NCBI GenBank assembly: GCA_015183035.1 | Contig: JACZZP010000010.1 | Span: forward strand, 1,550,001-1,614,000 | Direction: 5' to 3' | DNA: 64,000 nucleotides | From: Meloidogyne chitwoodi | Taxonomy: Eukaryota; Nematoda; Chromadorea; Rhabditida; Meloidogynidae | Part shown: positions 44,295 to 55,300 of the stretch, one piece after another | Position numbering within the stretch: position 1 is the first letter of the stretch | How the letters are laid out: the number at the start of each line of letters is the position of its first letter | Program-made: the position numbers and the translations under genes | The notes under the pieces: generated by a model | What the model saw: only the letters and a program-made list of their open reading frames with translations | Database searches by the model: none | Told to the model about the DNA's origin: nothing

Positions 44295-45695
44295 TTAGAC
44301 AGATCCATCAGTACTCAACACACGGTCTGCATTTATGGACAGTATTGAATCGAACTCACCCATTATTATCATTTCATATCCTTCATCTTTTACAGGTAAG
44401 TTAAAAAGACAGCGAATAGTTGTTGTTCCCTGTCTTATAAGTTCCAGGCCATTAGTATCTTCTAGTGTTGAAGTCATTGGTATAACAAAAAAGCATGAAG
44501 ATTTAGAAAACTCTTTCATACCAATACTAATAGTTCTCTGATCTGAATTAGGCCATACGTCTAAGTCCATACCCACATACATGTCAACATAAGCTCGAAC
44601 AAAACTATCATTTGCAAAATCAAGATCATAAGGCACAGCAGGAAAATTAAATCCTCCAAATTCGGCCGAGATAGATCGTAAATTAGCGTGTTCAAATGTG
44701 AAAGGTGAAAACTCAGTATTTCCTGTATAAGCAGATGAACTTACAAAACAAATAATCAAACGGCGTGGACAAGTACTAGTAAATGCAGGATGTGTAATTT
44801 CCTGTCTTCCTTTTCCAAGAAAAACACTTCTAATTTCAATTTTTCTGTAGGCATATTTTGCTGGGTTTTGTTCCAAATGTCTAGCGATTGCATTATTTAA
44901 AGACATACTTAAATCAACTTGCTTTACAAAAATTCTCATGTCATGAAGACGCAGACGATAAGTATTTGTATTACTCACAAAATCACCCCCTGCTTGTTGT
45001 TGAAACTTGGGCGTATGAATAAGAAATTCGTCTGAATTTTTGTAAATTGTCCAAATAACATCACTATTTGGAATTAAAAGTTGATTTTGTCGTGCCATAT
45101 CATAATCTAAATGTGAAAATAATCTACATAACTGTCCACTTGCAAGGCGTGATACACGGGCTTTAAAACCTGAACCATTAAGATCATTTTTATCTACTGT
45201 GTCTTTATAATAAAGTGCAGCTTCATACAGTCCTTTACTGACTTCTCTATTCGAACCAAGTTCATGCAAAAGCATACATCTATATGCATAATGAATTCCT
45301 GAGTCATAGCACTGAACACCATTAATAGATAACGTAAGACGACGAATCCATGTCAGACCTAAATACTGAGCAACACCTGTATACTTATCTCCTATCAAAG
45401 CAGGTGTAGTACCGTCAGTAATAGACTCCCATTCTCCTTGAGCATTTTTTCTTTCAAGAGATAAAACTAGATTGAAATAAGTTTTGCTCAAATCAAGGTA
45501 AAGAGAATCACCAAAGTAACGAAAAATAAACGGACCTGCAGATTGATTTAGAGCATTAAGAGGGAGTATCTCCTTGTATGCAGAACGCTGTACGCCTACA
45601 TTTGTTGAAGGAATAGAAAAGAAGGATAAACGATTATCAACACCTTCAGAACTATCTTTATCAATTTTCTTTATAGTCGACATTTTTATTTGCAA
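44295..45695 (-). CDS. Maverick major capsid protein, intact
   Basis: 466-residue double jelly-roll major capsid protein, the full-length member in this window. The N-terminal SFFSIPSTNVGVQRSAYKEI is followed by a first barrel with YFNLVLSLE and YDSGIHYAYRCML. The second barrel has RKIEIRSVFLGKGRQ and ends near DEGYEMIIMGEFDS. Homologues are the proteins often labelled F54H12.2-like in invertebrate genomes. A TATATAAG box (minus, 45725-45733) lies about 30-38 bp upstream of the ATG at 45695. A second in-frame ATG four codons downstream may be the real start. No frameshift is visible. Confidence 0.9.
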   Translation of the reverse strand: MQIKMSTIKKIDKDSSEGVDNRLSFFSIPSTNVGVQRSAYKEILPLNALNQSAGPFIFRYFGDSLYLDLSKTYFNLVLSLERKNAQGEWESITDGTTPALIGDKYTGVAQYLGLTWIRRLTLSINGVQCYDSGIHYAYRCMLLHELGSNREVSKGLYEAALYYKDTVDKNDLNGSGFKARVSRLASGQLCRLFSHLDYDMARQNQLLIPNSDVIWTIYKNSDEFLIHTPKFQQQAGGDFVSNTNTYRLRLHDMRIFVKQVDLSMSLNNAIARHLEQNPAKYAYRKIEIRSVFLGKGRQEITHPAFTSTCPRRLIICFVSSSAYTGNTEFSPFTFEHANLRSISAEFGGFNFPAVPYDLDFANDSFVRAYVDMYVGMDLDVWPNSDQRTISIGMKEFSKSSCFFVIPMTSTLEDTNGLELIRQGTTTIRCLFNLPVKDEGYEMIIMGEFDSILSINADRVLSTDGSV

Positions 45696-45733
45696 AAAAA
45701 TAAAATAAATAAAACATATATGAACTTATATAC

Positions 45734-46150
45734 TCAGAGACCCTCGATACTTAATTGATCTCTATATCGTCGATTGCTTTTATTAAAATTTTGGATATTT
45801 TGTATACGTTTTTTCTTACCCTTTCCACACTGCTGAAGTTTTTTTCCTACCTTCTGAAGACCTTCAGTTCCGTGTTGTTTCAGAGCTTCCGTAACTGAAC
45901 GTCCTTGTGAAACATCCTCAAGTATATTTTTACCAGCACTGACAGCCTCTTGGCCCGCACTAGTTGCTAAATTTTTTACAATTGGCATAAGGAAACGACC
46001 AACAGTACCGAGTACACCAAATCCTCTTTGGTATCTTGTCCCTTGAAAATAATGGTTTCCTTCCATCATGTCTGATCGTGCTCCTCCATCTTGAGCCGAC
46101 AAAAATGGCTCCCAGTTAATTTTATCTAAATCTATAAGAACGTGTGTCAT
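45734..46150 (-). CDS. Maverick small basic virion protein, copy 3
   Basis: 138 residues. Same plan as the proteins at 19996 and 39143 but shorter: NHYFQGTRYQRGFGVLG, then a Gly/Ala-spaced amphipathic region (SAGQEAVSAGKNIL), then a basic tail (GKGKKKRIQN) without the extended C-terminus. It is immediately upstream of the major capsid gene, as in the other copies. Confidence 0.8.
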   Translation of the reverse strand: MTHVLIDLDKINWEPFLSAQDGGARSDMMEGNHYFQGTRYQRGFGVLGTVGRFLMPIVKNLATSAGQEAVSAGKNILEDVSQGRSVTEALKQHGTEGLQKVGKKLQQCGKGKKKRIQNIQNFNKSNRRYRDQLSIEGL

Positions 46151-46213
46151 ATTTCTAAAATAGTGAGCGCTGAAAATGTAATGTTAGGATACAGGTACCC
46201 CAATGGAATTTTA

Positions 46214-47279
46214 CTAGTTTTCCTGTTTACGTATTTCAATAGTAATATCAGGATGGCGTTTACCAAGTAAACGATGATGATGTTCAGTCATATATACTTC
46301 TGAAACACTTTCTCCAGGTCTTCCACTAACATTTACAACACGTAATAATGGTGCGGTAACATTTCCAATTATACTATTTTCTACAAGTCTAGGTGCATAA
46401 ACTAAAAATTGATTTACACCTCCAGAAATGTCTGGCATATACTTTGCAACATGACCGTTATGGAGTTTTTCTGAATCAAAGCCAAATGTATAAGCTAGTT
46501 GACGGCTTAGTTGAATGTATTGTACATTTCCTTCTAAGCTAACCCAGAAACGATGATGCAACTTATCATAATGAAAAGAGACCCATTCATAACGAGGATC
46601 AGCTAATTGTAAATTAGAAAAGTCCAAAAGCATTTTTTTATATTCAGAAGGATATGCATATTTAGCATAATGCATTTTTTTTGAAGGTTGTTCGGCAATG
46701 AGGGCTTCTGCTCTTGGTTCATTAGATGGTTGTTTAGTTTGATATTCTTTTGATTCTGAACTGCCTCCAAATATTTTACTCCAAAACGATGGTTCTTCTT
46801 TCGCTACAAGCGCTTCTGCTTTAGGTAATTCAAGGGCTGGCTTTTCTTCGTCTTCCATTATTGTTTGAAAGTTTTGTTCAATAAAGGGTGGTTGTGGTGT
46901 CCATGGTTCGTTATCATCTTCTTCAATAATAGGTGGAGGAAATGATTGTGATTTTTCAAGTATTTCACTAGGTGCAACTTTAGGTTCAATAATTATTTCA
47001 TCTGGAGCCCATGGCTCAAAATCATCTTCTTCATCTATTATTGGAAGGCTAAATTCATGTTGAGATTTTTTGCTATTATCATTTTGATTATTAAAAGCCT
47101 CATCAACTTTATTAATAATTTCTAGTGCAAGACTTTTTTGCCCTGTAAATAGTTCTTCAACCTGCTTGGCAGCTTCCTTAACTTTATTTAAAGCTGCCTT
47201 TGCATGATTCCATTCATCAATATTTTTTGTTGGGGATATAAGCTCACATTCAAAGTCAAATACAACCTAAAAATTTTAT
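46214..47279 (-). CDS. Polymerase-minor capsid fusion reading frame
   Basis: From an acceptor near 47280 the frame is open to 46214. It starts with a polymerase exonuclease I-like VVFDFECE, immediately becomes a Lys/Glu-rich coiled region (AALNKVKEAAKQVEELF), then two acidic EPWAP/EPWTP repeats. It ends in the conserved second half of the minor capsid protein (about 46214-46690, with NVTAPLLRVVNVSG). The N-terminal barrel strands and the final YG...LTLHF strand of the minor capsid are missing. An internal ATG at 46858 could start a 214-residue capsid-only protein. The layout suggests a deletion joining two genes. Confidence 0.6.
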
Positions 47280-48789
47280 TGATTTAAAAAACTTGAAATT
47301 AACCATAAGATAGTTCTTTTGAATTTGTTTAGGTATAATTGGTTGAACATAGCATTTTTCTTCACGTCTATGCTTTGATCTACAGAGTAAACAAAAATGA
47401 ACAAAGCAAATATGTCCCTCAGAATTTTCTTCAGCATTATTTTTTAATCTGTATATTTGACCACATTCTTTGCATCTGTATTTAACATGTTTTAGCTTAA
47501 AATTTTAAATAACCTTTTGAATATTCTGCATATTCCTTTTTCAATGTGACGCTTATAACATATAGGATTTCTGAATAAAATTGAACACTTTTTACAATAT
47601 AATTCAAATTCTTCAATATCGATACAAGGAAAATCAGCGCCAATTCCACAACATCTTTGACACTTTGCAATGCATGATTGACGATGCTCATTTATTTTTT
47701 GGAATGGTGCTTCACATTCAAGACAATAATAAATGCATTTGCCAAAAAGTGAATTAATTTTTTTAATTCCAAAGTAATGGCCATTTCTCAAATATAAACA
47801 AATATCTTGTTTTGCTCGATCAGGTCCTTTCCATAATGGACGCATTTGACCACTTTCTCCAAATACTGATAATCTGTATTGACCAGGAAACCGCTCATTA
47901 AGAAATTTCTGAACCAAAGGAACATGTTCTTCAATACTATACTGGGGTAAATTCGTTGAATATCTGATTCCGTATCTTTGCATTTGTGTTAGCATATCAC
48001 TGATCAACCTTGAGCGATATATTTTTGCACGTGATCCTTTCCCTCTCACAATCCTATGAAATTGATTATTTGCTTTTGTTGTTTTGTTCATATTAATATA
48101 AAGTATAGTCAATTGTACAGCTAACAGGAGACAATGATATTTGGCTGGTTCGCCAAGATTTTCGTTATGAACCTTAATTTTAAATATATAGTTAAAAAAT
48201 AAAAATACCTCTATAAGATTATTTGAATCAATTCCATGCAAAATTTCGCGACGTTTGCGGCCACTACCGCTTTTCTCATTTTGTATTAAACCGAGAGCTT
48301 CATCGTGCGAAGGGCCCATTACAATCTATAAAATTTTTTTAATTTTATTTAAAATAAACCTCAATATGTATTGGTTGACTGTAAAGTGATGGTCTTTCCA
48401 TCCTTTTTCCGCTTTGGTCGACAGAATCAAATTGTTCCATAACAACTTGAGGAGTGTTTTGAACCAAACTTCTGTATGGTATTTGTATCGGCTTCTCGAG
48501 AACTGAACTTCTAATTATTATTGAACATTTTTCCGATTTGAGACCAGCCGCCCTGTCAGCTCTTGCTAAAAAATAATCAATTAGATCCTCTAAAAGTTGG
48601 TCGCTTCCATCTGGAGCATCTTCTATGTTGTTAACAGTGAAAACATTTCTAAATTTTTCAAATTAGATTAAATGCAAAAGTATACCTAAATACGCCAATT
48701 TTAAATCTTGAGCTGTTGATACTCTCTGAGGCTACTTCCCTATAAAAATGGTTAATCGGATATTTTCCAATTTTTCTCGAATAACTCAT
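47280..48789 (-). CDS. N-terminal part of Maverick 3 polymerase (zinc-finger region)
   Basis: Exons read from ATG 48789 through about 48687, then 48650-48361, then the 48326-47500 region with an intron near 48208-48173, then about 47477-47280. They encode the Maverick polymerase leader with many CxxC pairs (CLECEAPF, CQRCCG, CKKCSILF, CKECGQIY) and the NGHYFGI motif, paralleling 24295-25250 of copy 1. The gene then splices to the fusion frame at 47279, so only the exonuclease I tip of the catalytic region remains. The exonuclease and polymerase palm domains are absent from this copy. Exon edges are approximate. Confidence 0.65.
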
Positions 48790-48917
48790 CTAAAAAATAA
48801 TAAAATTTTAGGATTTTTATTAGGTATTACAGTTATATAAACTTGAAAATTTTTTTATAGATAAAAATTAAGATTACTTTTAACATTTTTTTAAAAATTA
48901 TTTTAAATTTATTTATC

Positions 48918-49376
48918 AGTTGATTTTGATTCTTTTTTTACTTCAGGCACAACCTGTTCCTCTATTAATTCTTCAGGTTCCTCTTTTTCCATATAATCAT
49001 TAGCTTGAATAGTAAGTTGAGAATCCAGACGCTCTCGCATGAATATTATCGGTGAATCTATTATTGATAGAAATATATTTGTATTTTCTCTAACCTTCTC
49101 TCTCTTCAGGAATTATTATATTTTTTTCCTGGTTAGAAATATTAATTGCCATTTCCAAATCTATTTGATCCCAAAATTTGCTTAACGGATTATGTAGCTC
49201 AAGAAATAATTCATCCTTTACAACCTCGGTTATTGCCTAAAAATATTTTAAAGTTTTTAACAAAAAACATACAAGACGCGTTAATGCATTTCTCTCTTTT
49301 AGAAGATATTCGTGTATACAGCTTTTTCTTATTAATGGAGATCTTTTTTCATGAAATAAGATAAAAGATTTATATA
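48918..49376 (-). CDS. Possible 3' continuation or small acidic gene
   Basis: Between the split gene and the polymerase leader the minus strand holds two or three open blocks with intron-like gaps. One at 49350-49285 has RSPLIRKSCIHEYLLKERN. One at 49236-49110 has VVKDELFLELHNPL. One at 49060-48918 ends KKESKSTDK. They look coding (helical, acidic) but I could not fix a start. They may be the last exons of the split gene. Confidence 0.35.
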
Positions 49377-49396
49377 AATTATTTCTGAGCCTTTTA

Positions 49397-52300
49397 TTAT
49401 CGTATTGTACACTCAAGCATATTTATTTCTCGAGAATATTGAATAACACTTTGTTTGAGTTGTTCGATTGCTATAATTGCTACATGTGGTTCCATTTCGA
49501 GATTACTTAAAAATTTCTAAAAAATAAAAAGTTTAAAATTAAAAAATATATTAATTGTTGTAAAAAACATTTTTTTTTGAAAAAAAATATTTAGATTTAA
49601 TTTTATTCGCAACATTTTTAAATATTATTATATTTATTTATTTCTTGTTGTAAAAAGCATTGTTCGTATATGTTTTATTCTGGTACTCAATATTAGCCGT
49701 TTTACAGACGGCGCAAACCTAAAGGAGATTAATTATTAAATTTATTTTATTTATCCAACCATGAAGTTCAACTCAAATTTATCTCCGCATTTCTGAATAA
49801 AAAGGTCACTGGCAGTCTTTTTAGTTAGCTCGCAACATTGTGAACACTGAAATCAATTATATTAAGACATTATTTTCTATGATTTCTCTATTCTATATTA
49901 TTTTTAAATCATTATCTTTGTATTATGTAAATTATTAAAAATTTTTATGATTCTCTAACCTTTTTTTGCTTCTTATTTAAAATTATTATCATTCAGTTTA
50001 TTTAATTATTTAATACCTGATGAAGAATCCAGCAAAATTTGATTAAGTTTAGCATTCGTTTGTCATTACCATTAGCAATGCTTGAACCACGGCGATAATG
50101 AAGTATTCCAGCATCTTAAACAAAAATTTAATTTATTAAAGTTATAATTAATACTATTTTCGAAACTTGAAGACTGTTCTTCTGACACAACTTCGTTTGA
50201 AGAAAGGCCTAAAAAATATATTTTATTCATTAAGCTTTATCTCTCACCAAAATGGCCTGAGTAATACATTCCCAAAAGAATATTTTTATCAAGATCCCCT
50301 GCACAAACAATAATAGATAAAATTGAAAGGCCAGAATGTCCAGATTTGAAAAGGAAATCATCTCTTTTCTTTTGTTGTTCGCGGCAGGTCGCGCATTGAA
50401 AGATAAATATCCCTGGTCGAGGATTCTTGAGCACCTGAGCGCGATTAAGCAATGCCTCAGGCAATATGAACCTTGCATGCATTTTTTCTTTAATTAATTA
50501 AATTAATTTAAGATAATTTTAATTACTTTCATGTCGCATTTTTTTATAATCTTCTTCCCCCAAATCAATAACCTCGTCTGAATCAGGATCGTCTGATACA
50601 TCCTTGTGACAATATTATATTTTTAGATAATGACCTTTTTAATGTTGACTAAATTAAGTTTTTTAAATATGTCCCTTTTGTCCAATTCCCGCTTTATTTT
50701 ATTTATAAGGAAAAAATCTCTTCCCATATTAGTTAGTTGTAGTATTAAGTCCCTGTTTTTAAGCAGCATATTATTGTTGGCTTGTAATTTAATTGATTGG
50801 AATAAAAAAGAGGATTGAGACTTAATATAATTTAATAATTATTTGAGACTTTATTTTAATTATTGGAAAGAAGAAATAATTCAAAAATTAAATAAATTAT
50901 TCTCTCACGTGGCGCTCCTGTTCTTCTGGTCAAGTACGCAGAACAACAAGTACGTATCAACTTTTGTTTGACGTAAAACTTTGGAAAAATAAGACCCTAG
51001 GCGGGCAAAAATAAAATCCTAGGCGGATTTAATAAAAAATTGATAATCAAAATAAGACCCTAGGCGGGCAAAAATAAATCCTAGGCGGATTTATAAAAAT
51101 AATCATATTGGAAAAATAAAAACTCTAGGCGAGTAGAAAGAAAGTTTTAATTTTTTTTGATTTTTTGCTCTAGGCGAGCTTTATGATTATAAGATCTCCG
51201 GTGGTGACTAGACAAAGGACTAAGGAAATTGAAAACAGACAAAACTTAGGAGGACAAAATAATAATCAAAATATTACAGAGATGAATACGAATGCAAATG
51301 ACATTTTGTTGGATGAGGGAGAAATGAACGTCACCTTAAACATGACAGAGCAAGAACAAAACCAACTTTTAGCAGGTAGAAATAATAACGGGGAAAATGA
51401 ATTTTTGCAATATATTCAAACTCCGAATGGTCAAGCTTATCAGCAACAAACGCGAACGCAGTCTCCCCCACAGATAGCTCAAGTGTTGAATGCGCAAAAC
51501 ATTGGTCAAGGTCAGACAACAGACTTCGCAGGTTTTATGCACAGTTTCGATAGAATGACATTATCCTGGGCATTAGACAAAATAAATGACTTAAAAGGCC
51601 AAGAAAGTGTGGATCAAATTAGGACATTTTTTAAAAAGTTTGATTCAATAACGGAAGGAATATCCGATGTTGTGCGCCTGAAATCCTTAGAGGCAAAAAT
51701 CAGTGGTCGTGCAGAGAGAGCTTTTAATACTGCACTAGGAAATTCCCCGTTTATTTACGCATCAGTTCGTCGTGAAATGCTGAGAATTTTGGAAACCACA
51801 GATACTAAAGAAATTTGTGCGTTCGATGAATTAATGTCTGGCATTAAAAGACGCGAAAATGAAAATATTGATTCACTAGCCAATAGGATCGCCTCCTTAG
51901 TCAAACGTGCATACCCAGGAATGACAAATAACATGTTAGACGAATACTCTATTAAGCATCTTATAAGAAGTATTGGGGATTCAAATTTGGCTCTTAATCT
52001 TGAAATAGCAAGGCAAGAAGGAATGAGCCTTGACAGTTTCGTTTCGCTAGCAGCCAGAGCAGAGTCAACTCAAAAAGCTACTCGCCATAATAATTTTCAG
52101 AAAAATTATTACAATGAGCCTAAAAATGTGCCTCAACAATTTCAAATGAATAAAAGTAATTTTGTGACTCAAAATGAAAGAAATTGTTTCTCTTGTGGGA
52201 AACCGGGTCATTTTGCTCGCGATTGTTACTCGAAGCGCACATACCAAAGCAGAGCTAATGAATATGTAACAGGAGCTACTGGGGCTAATAAAATAAACTT

Positions 52301-55300
52301 ATACAATAAAAATACTTATAATGGAGAAAACAAAGGCACAAACTTTTGGCGAGGCAACAATCAACAACCAAGAGCATTCCCTCCTTCAAATAATCAGCTT
52401 AAAAATGGTTGCATCACAATTCAAGACGAAATTCCGCACAATTTAGTAAATAGTTGTGGGATAAATATTTCTGAAATTAATGATGAGCTAAAGAAAATTC
52501 CAGAAAAAGAAATAGAAAAAGTTGAAATAATAAAAAATTCAGTCGGCCCAGTTATGTCAATTAATGTGCAGGTAAAAGGACTACCAGCAACAGGAATGCT
52601 CGATGGAGGTGCACAAATTTCATTAGTAAGCTCAAGTTTTCTGCTAAAAATGCTTAAAGAAAATGAAATTGAATTAAAAAGCATTGGGTTTTCACGAACT
52701 AAAGCAAAAATTTCTGACGTAAACGGCAAAAAACTAGAGTGTCATGGTATAGTTGAATTAGAAATCAAGCGAGAAAATTTGAAAGAAATAAAAAGCTGTT
52801 TTCATATCACAGATGCTCCTTTTGGTTATGACTTGCTATTTGGCACAAATTCGCTTGGAGACTTAGGATTTAAGTTGTTGGACGTTCCAAATAATGCATT
52901 AATTGATTTTAGACATAAAGAGGGAGATCAAAACTCGAACGCAATTAGAGTTATTTACAAAACGCGAATTCAAGCTTTAAGCGTTAAAAATATAGAAGTT
53001 TCAATTGGGAAAGAGTGGGAAGGAAAAGAAATAGTATTGCACTCAGAAGATAAAGAAAATGAGTGTGGAGTTAGAATTGAACCGTCTATAGGAAAAGGCG
53101 AAAAAGGTAAGAATTTTGCGTGTGTATTTAATAATTCTTGTGTGCCGATCGAGCTAGATGAAAATAAAATTATTGGAACAGTTGAGTCTGCAAATAATTG
53201 CCAAAATGCACTTGAATTTAGTTTATCTGCAAATATAAAAGAAACATGGAAATATATTGGAAAGGATAATAAATCAAGGCGTAATGAAATAAAAGAAATT
53301 TTAAAACAAAATACAGGACCTTTAGGTGGAAAAGAAGAGGATGATCTGGAAAAGGTAATAGGTGATTTTAATCAAATTTTTGCACTGGATGATAACGAGC
53401 TGACTCAAACAAATCTATTAGAACATAGAATTGAAACAGAAAACGCACATCCTATTAGAGCACGTTGTAGGCCAATTCCATATGCTTATCGCGAAAAAGT
53501 TGCTTTGATGATACAAGACTATTTAGAGAGAGGAATAATACAAGGATCAAATTCGCCATGGGCCAGCCCTATTGTCATCGTTCCAAAAAAAGATGGATCG
53601 CTAAGAATGTGCATTGATTTTAGAGGATTAAATTCAGTTACAACAAAAGACTCTTATCCCCTTCCAAATATTGACAACATCCTACTGACACTAGGAGGAA
53701 AGAAAATTTTTAGTTGCCTTGATTTTCTATCAGGATATTGGCAAATAAAAATGGAACCACAAAGCATTGAGAAAACAGCATTTGTAACCGAATTTGGCCT
53801 GCACGAATTTGTAGTACTTCCTTTTGGTTTATGTAATGCTGTGGCCACCTTCCAAAGGTTTATGACTAAATTATTTGAGGATGTAGTAAACAAATTCGTC
53901 TTTATTTATATAGATGACATCCTAGTAGCGTCTGAAAGTTGGGAAGAGCATCTAGAGCATTTAAAAATTATTTTCCAAAGAATAAATGATGCAGGGCTAA
54001 AATTAAAAATTACGAAATGTAAATTCGCGTGTACTGAAATTCCATTTCTTGGGCATATTTTGACAAGAGAAGGCATCAAAAAGGACGTTGACAAAACAAA
54101 AGCCGTTTCAAATTGTGCAATTCCCAAAACAAAGAAACAGCTGCACTCACTCCTGGGATTTTTGTCATATTATAGGAAATTTATTCATGGATTTAGCACA
54201 CTAGCCGCACCTTTATTTAAAATGTTGGGAAAGGATATAAATTTTAAAATAGGTGAAACTGAAAAAACAGCAATTGAACTTTTAAGGGAAAAATTATTAG
54301 AAAACGCCATTTTATATTTCCCGGATTTTAAAGAAGCCACAAATAATCCTAAAAGAAGATTTATTATGTTGACCGATGCGAGTAAGACTGGACTAGCTGC
54401 AGTATTATGTCAAGCAGATAAAGAAAGTAATGTCCGCCCTATTTTCTTCGCATCACGGCAATGCAACAAACATGAATCTAGATATTGTGCCACTGAATTA
54501 GAAGCACTTGCAATTCGTTTTGGGTGTAAAAAGTTTTTCCAATTCATCGCACACATTCCTACAAGGGTATTAACAGACCACAGGGCACTTGTTTCTATGT
54601 TTAAAAGCAAAAAGGAAACAGGGAACACAAGAGTTGACAAATGGTTATTAGAATTAAATTCTAGATTCACCCTTCAGGTTGAGTACAATCCGGGTAAACA
54701 AAACATAGTTGCAGACTTTCTCTCGAGAGCACCAACATGGAAAAATTCAAAAATACCAGAAATGGATGTCCCAGAGGAAGAAGAAATTGCTTTTATTGGT
54801 CAATTAGCACAACTCGATTTTGTTGAAAAAGAAATCGACAAAAGAGAGGAATGGGTGGAAATGACTAAAGAAAGTGAATTCAAATTTCTTTATGAATTTT
54901 TAGAAAAGCGAATTTGGCCAGCTGACAGCAAAGAAAAATCAAAAGTAATCAATAAATGTTCAGATTTTACTGTCATTGAAGGGCTCCTCTATAAATACGA
55001 AAATGATGGAAGAATGAGACTTTTCGCACCACAAGCATTTCGGGATAAATTATTAAACGAGTCCCACTCAGGAAAATGCGCTGGACATTTAAGCGGCAGG
55101 AAAATTTACAAACAACTCGAACAAAAATACTTTTGGCCTAACATGCAGTCAGAATGTCTCAATACGGCATTAAAATGTAGAATTTGCGCACATGCTAGAA
55201 ACCCAAAATCAAACGAACCTCCAATGAAAATTGTAAAAACTAGTGAACCTTTTGAACTAATATGCGTTGACATTTTGGATGTAGGACCAAGTAATGCTAG

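Noticed and set aside
50630..50818. 62-residue ORF repeated at 57686
   Set aside because: Lies inside both LTRs; no evidence of a gene, and the LTR must carry regulatory signals.
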